Origin: Lutibaculum sp963816555
GTDB lineage: Bacteria; Pseudomonadota; Alphaproteobacteria; Rhizobiales; Tepidamorphaceae
Reading direction: 5' to 3'
Length of the DNA stretch: 64,000 nucleotides
Assembly (NCBI GenBank): GCA_963816555.1
Contig: CAWFLD010000004.1
Location: 186,001-250,000, forward strand
Shown: piece after piece, positions 27,814 to 36,221 of the stretch
How the letters are laid out: each line of letters begins with the position of its first letter
Position numbering within the stretch: the first letter of the stretch is position 1
Translations under genes and position numbers: made by a program
Notes under the pieces: model-generated
Told to the model about the DNA's origin: nothing
Database searches by the model: none
What the model saw: the letters and a program-made list of their open reading frames with translations, nothing else

Positions 27814-27889
27814 TGGCGACCCCGGCAGGATTCGAACCTGCGACCATCGGCTTAGAAGGCCGGTGCTCTATCCACTGAGCTACGGGGCC
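27814..27889 (-). tRNA. tRNA-Arg (anticodon TCT)
   Basis: A 76-base cloverleaf on the minus strand: acceptor GGCCCCG/CGGGGTC, D-loop 'AGCTCAGTGGATAGAGC', anticodon loop CTTCTAA and T-loop GGTTCGAATCC, with CCA encoded. The anticodon stem has a C-A mismatch at its outer pair. It reads AGA codons, which should be rare in this GC-rich genome. Confidence 0.95.
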
Positions 27890-27899
27890 GTTCGGGACG

Positions 27900-28205
27900 T
27901 CAGTGCGTCCACAGGTTCTTGCGGTCGTAGCGGAAATTGTCCGCGTAGGCGATCGGCTTGCGGACGGGATCGTGCGGCTCGTGCACCGTGAAGGGAATGC
28001 CGTTGCGCCGGGCGTAGGCGATCGCGGCGTCCTTCGTCTCGAAGCGCAGCTTCACCTGCCCGCGCGTGTCGGTGGAGGCGGTGTATCCCATCAGCGGCTC
28101 GATCTCGCGCGGGCTCTCCGCCTCGAACTCGAGCACCCAGTCGCGGGTCTTCGCCTTGCCCGACTGCATCGCGGTGCGGGCCGGCCTGTAGATACGCGCC
28201 GTCAT
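27900..28205 (-). CDS. NDUFS4-like NADH dehydrogenase accessory subunit
   Basis: 101 residues. 'RIYRPARTAMQSGKAKTRDW', 'PLMGYTASTDT', 'LRFETKDAAIAYARRNG' and a C-terminus ending 'RKPIAYADNFRYDRKNLWTH' match the 18-kDa / NDUFS4 family (ETC complex I subunit), an accessory protein that alphaproteobacteria share with mitochondria. It should bind the peripheral arm of complex I near the Q-module junction. It is flanked by two tRNA genes on the same strand. Confidence 0.93.
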   Translation of the reverse strand: MTARIYRPARTAMQSGKAKTRDWVLEFEAESPREIEPLMGYTASTDTRGQVKLRFETKDAAIAYARRNGIPFTVHEPHDPVRKPIAYADNFRYDRKNLWTH

Positions 28206-28259
28206 GGAATTCTGTCCTCCAAAGCCTCCGGAACCGGCCGTTCAGCCGCGGAGCGGCAA

Positions 28260-28336
28260 TGGTCGGGGCAGCAAGATTCGAACTTGCGACCCCCTGGTCC
28301 CAAACCAGGTGCGCTACCAGACTGCGCTATGCCCCG
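28260..28336 (-). tRNA. tRNA-Pro (anticodon TGG)
   Basis: 77 bases on the minus strand. Acceptor CGGGGCA/TGCCCCG, discriminator A and encoded CCA; anticodon stem CCTGG/CCAGG around loop TTTGGGA gives anticodon TGG, and the T-loop is GTTCGAATC. The D-arm 'GCGCAGTCTGGTAGCGC' is regular. Confidence 0.95.
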
Positions 28337-28501
28337 ACAACCACGAAAAACCGCTGCTCCCGCGCCGATATAGAGGATTCCGGCACGGCCGAAAAGGGGA
28401 CGTGCGGGCGTGCCCGCGGCGGCCGCCCTTGCACGCGCGGCCGCAGCGGATACAGTCGCGCGAATCCGAAGCGGCAAGAGAGCGGCAAGAGCAGGCCCCA
28501 G

Positions 28502-29107
28502 TTGAAGCAGCATGTCGTGATTTCCGGCACGGGCCGGGCCGGCACCTCGTTCCTCGTGCAGTTGCTGACGCATCTCGGCGTGGACACCGGCTTCACGGTG
28601 CAGGATCTCGACCTCCCCGCGGAGGCGCGAGCCGGGCTCGAGCTCGACATCCGGCACCCGGACGCGCCGTTCCTCGTCAAGGCGCCCGCGCTCTGCGACT
28701 ACCTCGAGGACGTGCTTTCCGAGGATCCCCGCCGCATCGCCCACGCGCTGATCCCGGTCAGGCGGTTCGAGGCCGCGGCGGCGAGCCGCGTCCACGTGCA
28801 GGAGACGACGACGGGCCGGCGCAACGGGCGCTCCGTCGGCGGCGGGCTGTGGATGACGAAGAACGCCGACGAGCAGACCGACGTGCTGCGCCGGCAGTTC
28901 ACGAAGCTCGTCGAGGGCCTCGCCCGCTTCGACGTGCCGACCACCCTCCTGTGGTACCCGCGGCTGACCGAGGACGCGGACTATCTCTACGACAAGCTGG
29001 CCTTCATGCTGCCGGACACCGACCGGGAGACCTTCTCGAAGGTCTTCGCCCGCGTCTCGCGCCCCGACCTCGTCCACAGCTTCTCGAGCGACGACCGGTG
29101 GCGGGAC
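28502..29107 (+). CDS. Sulfotransferase-like P-loop protein; 3' end uncertain
   Basis: About 200 supported residues starting at TTG 28502 (LKQHVVISGTGRAGTSF). The 'SGTGRAGTSFLVQLLTHLG' block resembles the PAPS-binding loop of sulfotransferases, and 'FLVKAPALCDYLEDVL', 'IPVRRFEAAAASRVHVQE' and 'PTTLLWYPRLTEDADYLYDKL' fit proteins of that fold. There is no signal peptide. After 'DLVHSFSSDDRW' (to about 29107) the frame stays open but becomes Gly/Pro/Arg low-complexity and would read antisense through the DUF192 gene to 29779. The true end is therefore probably lost to a sequence error: other frames stop at 29235 and 29304. The substrate is unknown; a glycan sulfotransferase is one possibility. 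Confidence 0.6.
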
Positions 29108-29278
29108 GCCCCGGCCGGGACGGAGCCCGGCAGGGGGCGCGAAGCGCCCGCCGAGGCCGACGCCGGCCCCCCCGGCCGCCGCGGCGCGGCCTCAGGTTCT
29201 GGCGAAAGCCGGATCCCCGCCGCAACGGACGGTAGGGACGGCCCGGCGGGACAGGCGGAGCCGCCTTCGCGGTCGCCG

Positions 29279-29728
29279 CTACCCGGCGTTTCCGAACAGC
29301 TTGTGATGCACGGTGTCGCCGGCCGAGATGCCGAGGCGCTCGGCGGTCCCGCCGGGAAGCTCCAGCACCGCCTTCACCGGCCCGCGCGACGGGATCGGCT
29401 CGAGCGAGAACGGCGAGGTCCGCTTGGCGATGCGGTGGATCGTGCCGTCGGCGTCGATGAACAGCATGTCGAGCGGCACGTAGGTGTTCTTCATCCACAT
29501 CGTGACCTCGGCGTCGGCGCCGAAGTCGAACAGCATGCCGTAGTCCTCGGCGAGATCCTTGCGGAACATCAGGCCGCGCGAGCGCTCGGCCGGGGTCCTC
29601 GCGACGTCGATGTCGAAGGCGTGGCTCTCGCCGCCGCTCTCGATCGTCAGGGGCTCGGCGTGCAGGCCGGCGCCGGCAGCCACGACGAGGACGAGCGCGA
29701 GCATCGCCCGCCGCAGGAAGACACGCAT
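29279..29728 (-). CDS. DUF192 secreted protein
   Basis: 149 residues. Signal peptide of ~24 residues (MRVFLRRAMLALVLVVAAGA...) then the DUF192 core: 'ARTPAERSRGLMFRKDLAEDYGMLFDF', 'MWMKNTYVPLDMLFID' and 'VLELPGGTAERLGISAGD'. This small periplasmic beta fold has no proven function. It is downstream of the cold-shock gene with a 13-base gap, a pairing that I recall from other alphaproteobacteria. Confidence 0.92.
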   Translation of the reverse strand: MRVFLRRAMLALVLVVAAGAGLHAEPLTIESGGESHAFDIDVARTPAERSRGLMFRKDLAEDYGMLFDFGADAEVTMWMKNTYVPLDMLFIDADGTIHRIAKRTSPFSLEPIPSRGPVKAVLELPGGTAERLGISAGDTVHHKLFGNAG

Positions 29729-29741
29729 CGGGGAAAGGCCT

Positions 29742-30314
29742 TCAGTGTGAGGACGGTCCGGAGGAATCCTCGGGCTTGATTTCGGCAGCCATGAGGCCCT
29801 TGGGCCCGTCGCCGAAGCGCACGAGGACGGTCTGGCCCGGCCGCAGCTCGGCGAAGCCGAAGCGGCGCAGCGTCTCCATGTGGACGAAGATGTCCTCGGT
29901 GCCCTCGCCGCGCGTCAGGAAGCCGTAGCCGCGCACCCGGTTGAACCACTTCACCTGCACCGCCTCGAACTCGCCCTCCGGCGTCACCTGCACGTGGGTG
30001 CGGGCGACGAGCTGGGAGGGGTGGACGGCCGTCGAGCTGTCCATGCTGAGGATGCGGAAGGCCTGCAGGCCGCGCGGCCGCTCGAGCGCCTCGCAGACGA
30101 TGCGGGCGCCCTCATAGGCGGTCTGGTAGCCGTCGCGGCGCAGGCACGTCACGTGCAGCAGCACGTCCGGCATGCCGCTGTCGGGGACGATGAACCCGTA
30201 CCCCTTCCCGGCATCGAACCACTTGATGGTCCCAGCGATCTCGACGACATCGACGCCCGCCTCCTCGCTCAGAGACGGATCGAGATGTCCGCGTGTCGCT
30301 TCCTTGGCCCCCAT
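29742..30314 (-). CDS. Double cold-shock-domain protein
   Basis: 190 residues with two cold-shock domains: 'GTIKWFDAGKGYGFIVPD' in the N-terminal half and 'VKWFNRVRGYGFLTRGEGTEDIFVHMETLRR' in the C-terminal half. Both keep the RNP-1 type 'KGYGFI'/'RGYGFL' aromatic patch, so the protein should bind single-stranded RNA or DNA. I chose ATG 30314 because GGAG sits a few bases upstream; the frame is open 37 codons further. It is likely co-transcribed with the DUF192 gene. Confidence 0.9.
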   Translation of the reverse strand: MGAKEATRGHLDPSLSEEAGVDVVEIAGTIKWFDAGKGYGFIVPDSGMPDVLLHVTCLRRDGYQTAYEGARIVCEALERPRGLQAFRILSMDSSTAVHPSQLVARTHVQVTPEGEFEAVQVKWFNRVRGYGFLTRGEGTEDIFVHMETLRRFGFAELRPGQTVLVRFGDGPKGLMAAEIKPEDSSGPSSH

Positions 30315-30421
30315 GCCGCACTCCAGCTCGTTCCCGCTACCGGTCGTCCAGTGCCCCCGCACCTTGCAGAGTAACATCCTAACGCAGAGTCGGAACGGGA
30401 AAAGACTATCTGATTCGGGGA

Positions 30422-31186
30422 TCACCCGTTCAATTGCGCAAGCGGCGCTAGACTGTCGCCGATATCAGACTTGACGGTCAAATCCGCGAAGGGGTCGAGG
30501 TCGGTCTCGTCGCGGTTGACGATGACGAGGCGCGCGCCGGCGCGCTTGGCCATCAGCGGGAAGCCGGCGGCGGGGTAGACGACGAGCGAGGACCCGACGG
30601 CGAGGAACAGGTCGCAGGCCTCGGTCTCCCGCGCCGCGCGCTCCATCGCCTCCTCCGGCATCATCTGGCCGAACGAGACGGTCGCCGTCTTCACCATGCC
30701 GCCGCAGGCGCGACAGGCGGGCGGCTCCTCCGTCTCGAGGAAGGCCTCGCGGATCTCGTCGAGCTCGTGGCGCAGGCCGCACTCGAGGCACGTCGCGTAG
30801 GAGCCGTTGCCGTGCAGCTCGACGATCCGCTCCGCCGGGACGCCGGAGCGCTGGTGCAGATTGTCGATGTTCTGGGTGATGATCGTCGAGACCTTGCCGA
30901 TGCGCACGAGGTGGGCGAGCGCCTGGTGGCCCCTGCCCGGCTTCGCGGCGCGGAAGGTCGGTTCCATCGCGAAGACGCGCCGCCAGGCCTCGGCGCGCAT
31001 CTCGGCCGAGCCGACGAAGCTGTCGAAGTCGATCGGCCGGTTCTTCGTCCAGAGGCCCCCGGGGCTGCGGAAGTCCGGGATGCCGCACTCCGTCGAGATG
31101 CCCGCGCCGGTGAACGCGACGACGCGGCGCGCCTCGCGCACCATCGCGACGAGATCCTCCGCCAGTCCGCCCTCGCCTTCGAGCAT
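30422..31186 (-). CDS. Sir2-family NAD-dependent deacylase
   Basis: 254 residues. NAD-binding 'FTGAGISTECGIPDFRSPGGLW', 'ITQNIDNLHQRSG', catalytic His in 'ELHGNG', and a Cys4 zinc site in 'CLECG...CRACGG' are all intact, followed by 'VGSSLVVYPAAGFP' and 'VIVNRDETDLD'. The enzyme removes acyl groups from protein lysines using NAD+. The class cannot be fixed from this alone; the Tyr/Arg pair typical of desuccinylases is not apparent in 'EMRAEAWRRVF'. ATG 31186 is chosen over ATG 31255. Confidence 0.9.
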   Translation of the reverse strand: MLEGEGGLAEDLVAMVREARRVVAFTGAGISTECGIPDFRSPGGLWTKNRPIDFDSFVGSAEMRAEAWRRVFAMEPTFRAAKPGRGHQALAHLVRIGKVSTIITQNIDNLHQRSGVPAERIVELHGNGSYATCLECGLRHELDEIREAFLETEEPPACRACGGMVKTATVSFGQMMPEEAMERAARETEACDLFLAVGSSLVVYPAAGFPLMAKRAGARLVIVNRDETDLDPFADLTVKSDIGDSLAPLAQLNG

Positions 31187-31310
31187 CGCTCTCCCCTTGG
31201 CTTGGCTCGCCCCTTGGCGCTCACACCTTGGGCCACCCCTTGGCCCGCCGTCCAACGCGGACTAGTTAGCGCAGCGTCGGCAATTCGCAAAAACCGAAGG
31301 GGCAAACCGC

Positions 31311-31751
31311 ATGCGCTACCTGCACACGATGGTCCGGGTCCGGGACATCGACCAGTCGCTCGACTTCTACTGCAACAAGCTGGGCCTCAAGGAGATCCGG
31401 CGCATGGAGAACGACAAGGGCCGCTTCACGCTGATCTTCCTCGCCGCGCCGGAGGACGAGGAGCGCGCCCGCTCGGAGAAGGCGCCGGAGGTCGAGCTGA
31501 CCTACAACTGGGATCCCGAGGAGTACGGCGAGGGCCGGAATTTCGGGCATCTCGCCTTCGTCGTCGACGACATCTACGAGACCTGCCAGAAGCTGATGGA
31601 CGCCGGCGTGACGATCAACCGGCCGCCGCGCGACGGCCACATGGCGTTCGTCCGCTCGCCCGACAACGTCTCGATCGAGCTCCTGCAGAAGGGCGAGGCG
31701 AAGGCGCCCGCCGAGCCCTGGTCCTCGATGCCGAACACCGGCCACTGGTGA
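31311..31751 (+). CDS. gloA: Lactoylglutathione lyase (glyoxalase I)
   Basis: 146 residues. 'LHTMVRVRDIDQSLDFYCNKLGL', 'LTYNWDPEEYGEGRNFGHLAFVVDDIYE', 'RDGHMAFVRSPDNVSIELLQKG' match GloA, with metal ligands His (HTM), Glu (the VELTYN block), His (GHLAF) and Glu (IELL). It converts the hemithioacetal of methylglyoxal and glutathione to S-lactoylglutathione. It is divergent from the sirtuin gene and 55 bases before a tRNA. Confidence 0.93.
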   Translation: MRYLHTMVRVRDIDQSLDFYCNKLGLKEIRRMENDKGRFTLIFLAAPEDEERARSEKAPEVELTYNWDPEEYGEGRNFGHLAFVVDDIYETCQKLMDAGVTINRPPRDGHMAFVRSPDNVSIELLQKGEAKAPAEPWSSMPNTGHW

Positions 31752-31805
31752 GCCGCGGCGGGTGTTGCGGAGAGGGCGATTCCCTTCTATACCGCACACC
31801 CGCGT

Positions 31806-31881
31806 GCGCCCTTCGTCTATCGGTTAGGACGCCAGATTTTCAATCTGGAAAGACGGGTTCGAACTCCCGTAGGGCGCGCCA
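31806..31881 (+). tRNA. tRNA-Glu (anticodon TTC)
   Basis: 76 bases. Acceptor GCGCCCT/AGGGCGC with encoded CCA; anticodon stem CCAGA/TCTGG around TTTTCAA gives anticodon TTC; T-arm GACGGGTTCGAACTCCCGT. The D-arm 'CGTCTATCGGTTAGGACG' is typical of tRNA-Glu. Confidence 0.95.
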
Positions 31882-31901
31882 GCTTCGTCGGCTGGCGCTT
31901 T
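31876..31901 (+). terminator. Hairpin overlapping the 3' end of tRNA-Glu
   Basis: GCGCCAGC (31876-31883) pairs perfectly with GCTGGCGC (31891-31898), loop TTCGTCG, followed by TTTG. The left arm includes the last bases and CCA of the tRNA, so transcription termination and tRNA folding would compete for the same bases. Confidence 0.65.
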
Positions 31902-32351
31902 GCCGGATCTGCCGGCCGGCCTCCCCTCACTTCCTCCGATCACGATCGCCGCCGGCGTGTTCCGGCGCAGGGAGGGAGTCGTGCCGCCTGCCGCGCCGGT
32001 GGCGGCCCGTTCGCCTCTTCTCCCGTTCTGCCCTGCGCGCCGATTTACGGGGCGTTTTCCTCCCCGTTCCCGCCGACCCGGCGCGGAACCCGGCAAAATC
32101 TGCCGGGCAGACTGGACGAATCAGGGCCGGCAGGATCATCCTGTTCCTGCCCCTCGATATGTTCGAGTACCGCGATGCCGGAGTGGCCGACGGGGCGAGA
32201 TCCGGCGTATGCGCCGTTCGTTCCGTCGAGGCTGCCCGTGGATCGTGTGAGCGGTTCGCGGGACGGGGAGAGTTTGCGCCCGGACGGAATCCCGAACGGC
32301 TAGGCTGGCGCGGCGCGTCCAAGCGGACGCAGAACCGCCCCGTGGCACGGA
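31902..32351. other. 450-base intergenic region without a supported gene
   Basis: No reading frame with convincing protein features is present. A perfect hairpin CCCGGCA/TGCCGGG (32089-32095 / 32101-32107, loop AAATC) lies in the middle. Base composition is locally less GC-rich around 31950-32060 ('ccgttcgcctcttctcccg', 'cgatttacggggcgttttcc'). It could hold the promoter of the gene at 32367 or a small RNA, but I see no direct sign of either. Confidence 0.5.
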
Positions 32352-32366
32352 ATGGGGGTTTCCGCC

Positions 32367-32690
32367 ATGACGCAGCAGGTGCTCTTCAGCGTCGAGGTCG
32401 ACGGCCAGTGGCAGGACGTGGTCCGCATCCCGGACACCTGCCTCAACCGGATCGGCCTGCCCGGCCGGGAAAAGAGCTACACGATCACCCAGAACGCCGG
32501 CGCGCAGTTCATCGAGTACGAGACGGCGCGGCGGGCGCAGCAATACAGCCAGGAATCGCAGAGGCCGCTGCCGTGGGCGGTGAAGTGGCTGAACGAGGCC
32601 GGCGAGACGGTCAACGAGCGCCGCGTGATGATGGGCGTCCAGAAGTCCGCCATCGAGCGCTTCATGTATCTCCGCGTCGTCGAGAGCTGA
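32367..32690 (+). CDS. Hypothetical small protein
   Basis: 107 residues from ATG 32367 (MTQQVLFSVEV); ATG 32352 is an alternative five codons upstream. It is soluble, with a beta-rich N-terminal half ('VLFSVEVDGQWQDVVRIP') and a mixed C-terminal half ('RPLPWAVKWLNEAGETVNERRVMMGV'), no signal peptide and no cysteine cluster beyond one Cys. I do not recognise the family. Codon use is like that of its neighbours (GC-rich third positions), which supports a real gene. It stands alone, convergent with eutC. Confidence 0.6.
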   Translation: MTQQVLFSVEVDGQWQDVVRIPDTCLNRIGLPGREKSYTITQNAGAQFIEYETARRAQQYSQESQRPLPWAVKWLNEAGETVNERRVMMGVQKSAIERFMYLRVVES

Positions 32691-32729
32691 GGCGCGCCGC
32701 CGCGGCGCGGGGGCCCGTCCCGGCGCCGC

Positions 32730-33724
32730 TCACGCGGGCATGCTCGACCCGACGCCGCGCTCGGCGCAGATCCGGCGCGCCAGCGTCGCGATCGCCGTGT
32801 CCTGGGCGCCCGTGCCGGTGAGGTCGCAGATCGTGACGTCGTCGTCGCCGGCGCGGCCGGCCGCCGCTCCCGTCACGACGGCGCCGAGCTCGGCCGGCGT
32901 GCCGCGATCCCACAGCCCCGCCGCCAGCGCCGAGCGCAGCTCGCCCGAGGTCTCGCACTGGCTCGACGCGGTCGCAGACATAGAGATCGGCCGCCGCGAG
33001 GGCGCGCGGATCGATCTCGTTCTTCTCGCCCTGGTCGGAGCCCATGGCGGTGACGTGCAGGCCCGGATGCAGCCAGTCCGCCATCAGCACCGGCTCGCGC
33101 GCCGGCGTCGCGGTGACGACGAGCTGGCTCTCGGCCACGAGCCTCTCCGGGTCGCCCTCCGCCCGCGCCTCGATGCCGAGGCTCGCCGCCAGGTCGGCGG
33201 CGCACGCCTGCCGCCTTCGCCGCGTCGCGGCCCCAGACGAGAACCCGCCCGAACGGCCGCACCAGATGCGCCGCCTCGATCTGCAGCCGCGCCTGGACGC
33301 CGGTGCCGATGACGCCCGCCGTGGCGACGGTGCGCGGCGCGAGGTGGCGGGCCGCGACGGCGCCGGCCGCCGCCGTGCGGATGTCGGTGAGGTAGCCGTT
33401 GTCGAGGAACAGCGCGTCGACGAGGCCGGTCTTCGCCGAGAACAGGATCATCAGCCCGTTGAGGCTCGGCAGGCCGAGCTTCGGGTTGTCGAAGAAGCCC
33501 GGGCTCACCTTGATCGCGAAGCCGTCGAAGCCGGGGATGTAGGCCGTCTTCACGTCGACCTCGCCGTTCGCCTCCGGGATCGCCATCGACAGGATCGGCG
33601 GCATCACGACGCCGCCCGAGGCGAGCGCGGCGAAGGCCCGCTCGACCGTGTCGACCGCCTGGAGGTCGAGGCCGATCGCCTTGCGGAGATCGGCTTCCGT
33701 CGCGATCAGGATGTCATGCGGCAT
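32730..33724 (-). CDS. eutC: Ectoine utilization protein EutC, cyclodeaminase-like (two surplus bases)
   Basis: Corrected length 330 residues, ornithine cyclodeaminase / mu-crystallin fold. 'TAYIPGFDGFAIKVSPGFFDNP', 'ALFLDNGYLTDIRTAAAGAVAARHLAP' and 'GVIGTGVQARLQIEAA' (NAD-binding) are clear. In ectoine catabolism EutB and EutC act after uptake. Surplus bases near 33210 and 32963 break the frame; removal restores 'CAADLAASLG' and 'DRVSQCETSGEL'. It overlaps the end of eutB by about ten bases and is the last gene of the ehu-eut unit. Assignment relies mainly on operon context, because many cyclodeaminase-like proteins look similar. Confidence 0.85.
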
Positions 33725-34725
33725 GGTAGGGAGCTCCCTCGATCGTCAGGTCGCCGAGCGTCACGTCCTGCCCCGTCACGACGCGCGTGAAGACGTCCAT
33801 GTCGACGCCCCGGCCGGTGACGATCGTCGCCACCGCCCCCTCAGGCTGCGGCAGCCGCCCGGCCTGCAGCGCCGCGATGCCGACGACGCAGGCGCCCTCG
33901 GCGACGAGCCGGTCCTCGTAGTAGAGCGTCTGCATGGCCCGGTAGATCTCGTCCTCGCCGACGAGGACCGTGCCGTCGAGATACTGCCGGCAGAGGTCGA
34001 AGGTCAGGCGGTTGTCGAGGCCGATGCCGCCGCCGAGCGAATCCGCGAGGCTCGCGACCTCCTCGACCTCGACCGGGTGCCCCGCCTCCAGCGAGGCGTG
34101 CATCGCCGCGCCGCGGTCCATCGAGATGCCGATCACCCGCGTCGCCGGGCTGATCGTCTTGACCGCCAGCGCGATCCCGGCGGCGAGCCCGCCGCCCGAC
34201 AGCGGCACGAGCACCATGTCGAGGTCCGGCCGGTCCTCCATCAGCTCGAGGCCGATCGTCCCCTGCCCGGCCACCACCTTCGCGTCGTCGAAGGGCGGGA
34301 TCTCCGTCGAGCCCCTCCTCCGCCACGAGGCGCGCGCTCTCGAGCTGCGCCTCGTCCTGGCTGTGGCCGACGATCCGCACCTCGGCGCCGAGCGCCTTGA
34401 CGGCGTCCACCTTCGCCTGCGGCACGAGCGACGACATGCAGACGACGGCGCGCAGGCCCCGCTCGCGCGCCGCATAGGCGACGCCGCGGCCGTGATTGCC
34501 GGTCGAGCAGCAGGTGACGCCCGCCACCCCCTCGGGCAGCGACAGGACGGCGTTGGTCGCGCCGCGCAGCTTGAAGGCGCCGGTCGGCTGCGCGATCTCG
34601 AGCTTGAGCAGGAAATCCTGTCCCGCGAGGCGCGAAAGATGCGGCGACGGCACGAGCGGCGTGCGCACGGCGCTGCCGGCGATGGCGCGCCGGGCGGCGT
34701 AGATGTCGGCGAGCGACAGGCTCAC
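33714..34725 (-). CDS. eutB: Ectoine utilization protein EutB, threonine-dehydratase-like (one surplus base)
   Basis: Corrected length 336 residues, PLP fold-type II. 'TGAFKLRGATNAVLSL' contains the PLP lysine, and 'CCSTGNHGRGVAYAARERGL' and 'PLSGGGLAAGIALAV' form the phosphate and cofactor sites. In the ectoine pathway it is proposed to act as a hydroxyectoine/ectoine-derived intermediate dehydratase. The start is GTG 34725, which overlaps the ehuA stop (GTGA). One surplus base near 34310 splits it at 'EEGS/TEIPPFDD'. Without the neighbours it would be called a generic serine/threonine dehydratase. Confidence 0.85.
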
Positions 34726-35544
34726 GAGGCCTCCAGCACGGCGCTGAGGAACTGCTTCGTCCGCTCCTTCCTCGGGTTTCCGAAGATCTCGCGGCGGCCC
34801 CTGCTCCTCGATCTTGCCGTCGTAGAAGAAGCAGACGCGGTCCGAGATCTCCTTGGCGAAGCCCATCTGGTGCGTGACCATCAGCATCGTCAGGTTGTGC
34901 TCCTCGACCAGGCGGCGGATGACGTTCGTCACCTCGCCGATCACCTCCGGGTCGAGCGCCGAGGTCACCTCGTCGAACAGCATGACCTTGGGCCGCATGG
35001 CCAGCGCCCGGGCGATGGCGACGCGCTGCTGCTGCCCGCCGGACAGGCGCGAGGGGTGCTGGTCGACCTTGTCCTCGAGCCCGACCATCGCGAGCAGCTC
35101 GAGCGAGCGCTCCCTCGCCTCGGCCTTCGAGCAGGCCCAGCACGTGCACCGGCGCCCTCCATGCAGTTCTCCAGCGCCGTCATGTGCGGGAACAGGTTGA
35201 AGTGCTGGAAGCACATGCCGATGCTGGCCGCGCATCTTGCGCATGGGTGTTCCGTTGGCCGGCACCAGCCGGCCGTTCCGCTCCATATGCGTCAGCGGCT
35301 CGCCGTCGACGTAGATGACGCCGCCGTCGATCGTCTCGAGCGTCATCAGCATGCGCAGCACCGTCGTCTTGCCGGAGCCCGAGGGGCCGATGACGGTCAC
35401 CATCTCGCCCTCCGCCACGTCGAGGTCGAGCGAATCGAGCACGACCAGGTCGCCGTAGTGCTTGGTGACCTTCATGAAGCGCACCATCGGCACGTCGTCG
35501 CCTTCGAGGCGCAGGGGAAAGTGCGAGAGATCTTCGTCGTTCAT
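34722..35544 (-). CDS. ehuA: Ectoine/hydroxyectoine ABC importer ATPase EhuA (four surplus bases)
   Basis: Corrected length 272 residues. Walker A 'GPSGSGKTTVLR', 'LSGGQQQRVAIARALAMRPKVMLFDEVTSALDPE' region (signature, Walker B) and 'MLMVTHQMGFAKEISDRVCFF' are intact; 'DEVTSALDP' rather than DEPTSALDP is a feature I recall from EhuA. Surplus bases lie near 34795, 35131, 35155 and 35223. Without them the frame is continuous ('MRGQIGMCFQHFNLFPHMT'). The ATG overlaps the ehuD stop (ATGA). Because of the error near 35563 ehuD and ehuA seem fused in the raw sequence, which is not real. Confidence 0.9.
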
Positions 35545-36219
35545 CGGTCCAGTCCGAGCTTGGCGCCGCACCCAGCGCTCGAAGATGCGGATCAGGGCGG
35601 CGGTGGGGAGCGAGATCAGCGAGGAAGATGACCCCGACCATCGTGTAGGGCTCGAGGAAGCGGTAGGTCTCCGAGCCGATCGCGTTCGCCGTGTGCATCA
35701 GCTCGGCCACGCCGATCACCGAGAGCATCGGCGTGTCCTTGAAGATGCCCACGAGGTAGTTGCCCATGCCGGCGATCGCCGGCGGCAGGGCCTGCGGGAT
35801 GATGACGCTGACATAGGTCCGCACGCGTCGAGAGGTTGAGCGCGCGCGCCGCCTCCCACTGCCCCTTCGGCACGCTCTCCAGCCCGCCGCGATAGACCTC
35901 GGACAGGTAGGAGGCGTAGTGCAGGCCGATGGCGATCATGCCCGCCGTCCACGGCGACAGGCGCAGGCCGAACTGCGGGCCGACGTAGAAGACGAAGAAG
36001 ATCTGCAGCACGAGCGGCGTCGAGCGGACGAACTCGACCGCCTCGCGGACGCCGCGCGTCAGCCATTTCGACGGCGTGCGCTGGGCGAGCGCGAAGACCA
36101 GCCCGAGCACGATGGCGATGAGCATAGCCGATGCCGGCGGCCAGCAGCGTGTTGAGCGTCGCCCAGAGCAGCCGCGGCAGGATCTCGAAGGTGAAGTCCC
36201 AGCGCCAGTCGAAGCCCAT
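35541..36219 (-). CDS. ehuD: Ectoine/hydroxyectoine ABC importer permease EhuD (four surplus bases)
   Basis: Corrected length 224 residues. It begins 'MGFDWRWDFTFEILPRLLWAT' and has the HisM-type core 'EVYRGGLESVPKGQWEAARALNLS'. Surplus bases near 36125, 35824, 35620 and 35563 interrupt it. Correcting the last one gives the natural end 'ERWVRRKLGLDR' and a stop that overlaps the ehuA ATG. ATG 36219 is used; a GTG at 36225 that overlaps the ehuC stop is an alternative. It forms the membrane pore with EhuC. Confidence 0.88.
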
Positions 36220-36221
36220 CC

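Noticed and set aside
28502..29779. Sulfotransferase-like protein of 420 residues ending at 29779
   Set aside because: The C-terminal half would be antisense to the DUF192 gene and has shadow-like composition; a frame error near 29100 is more likely.
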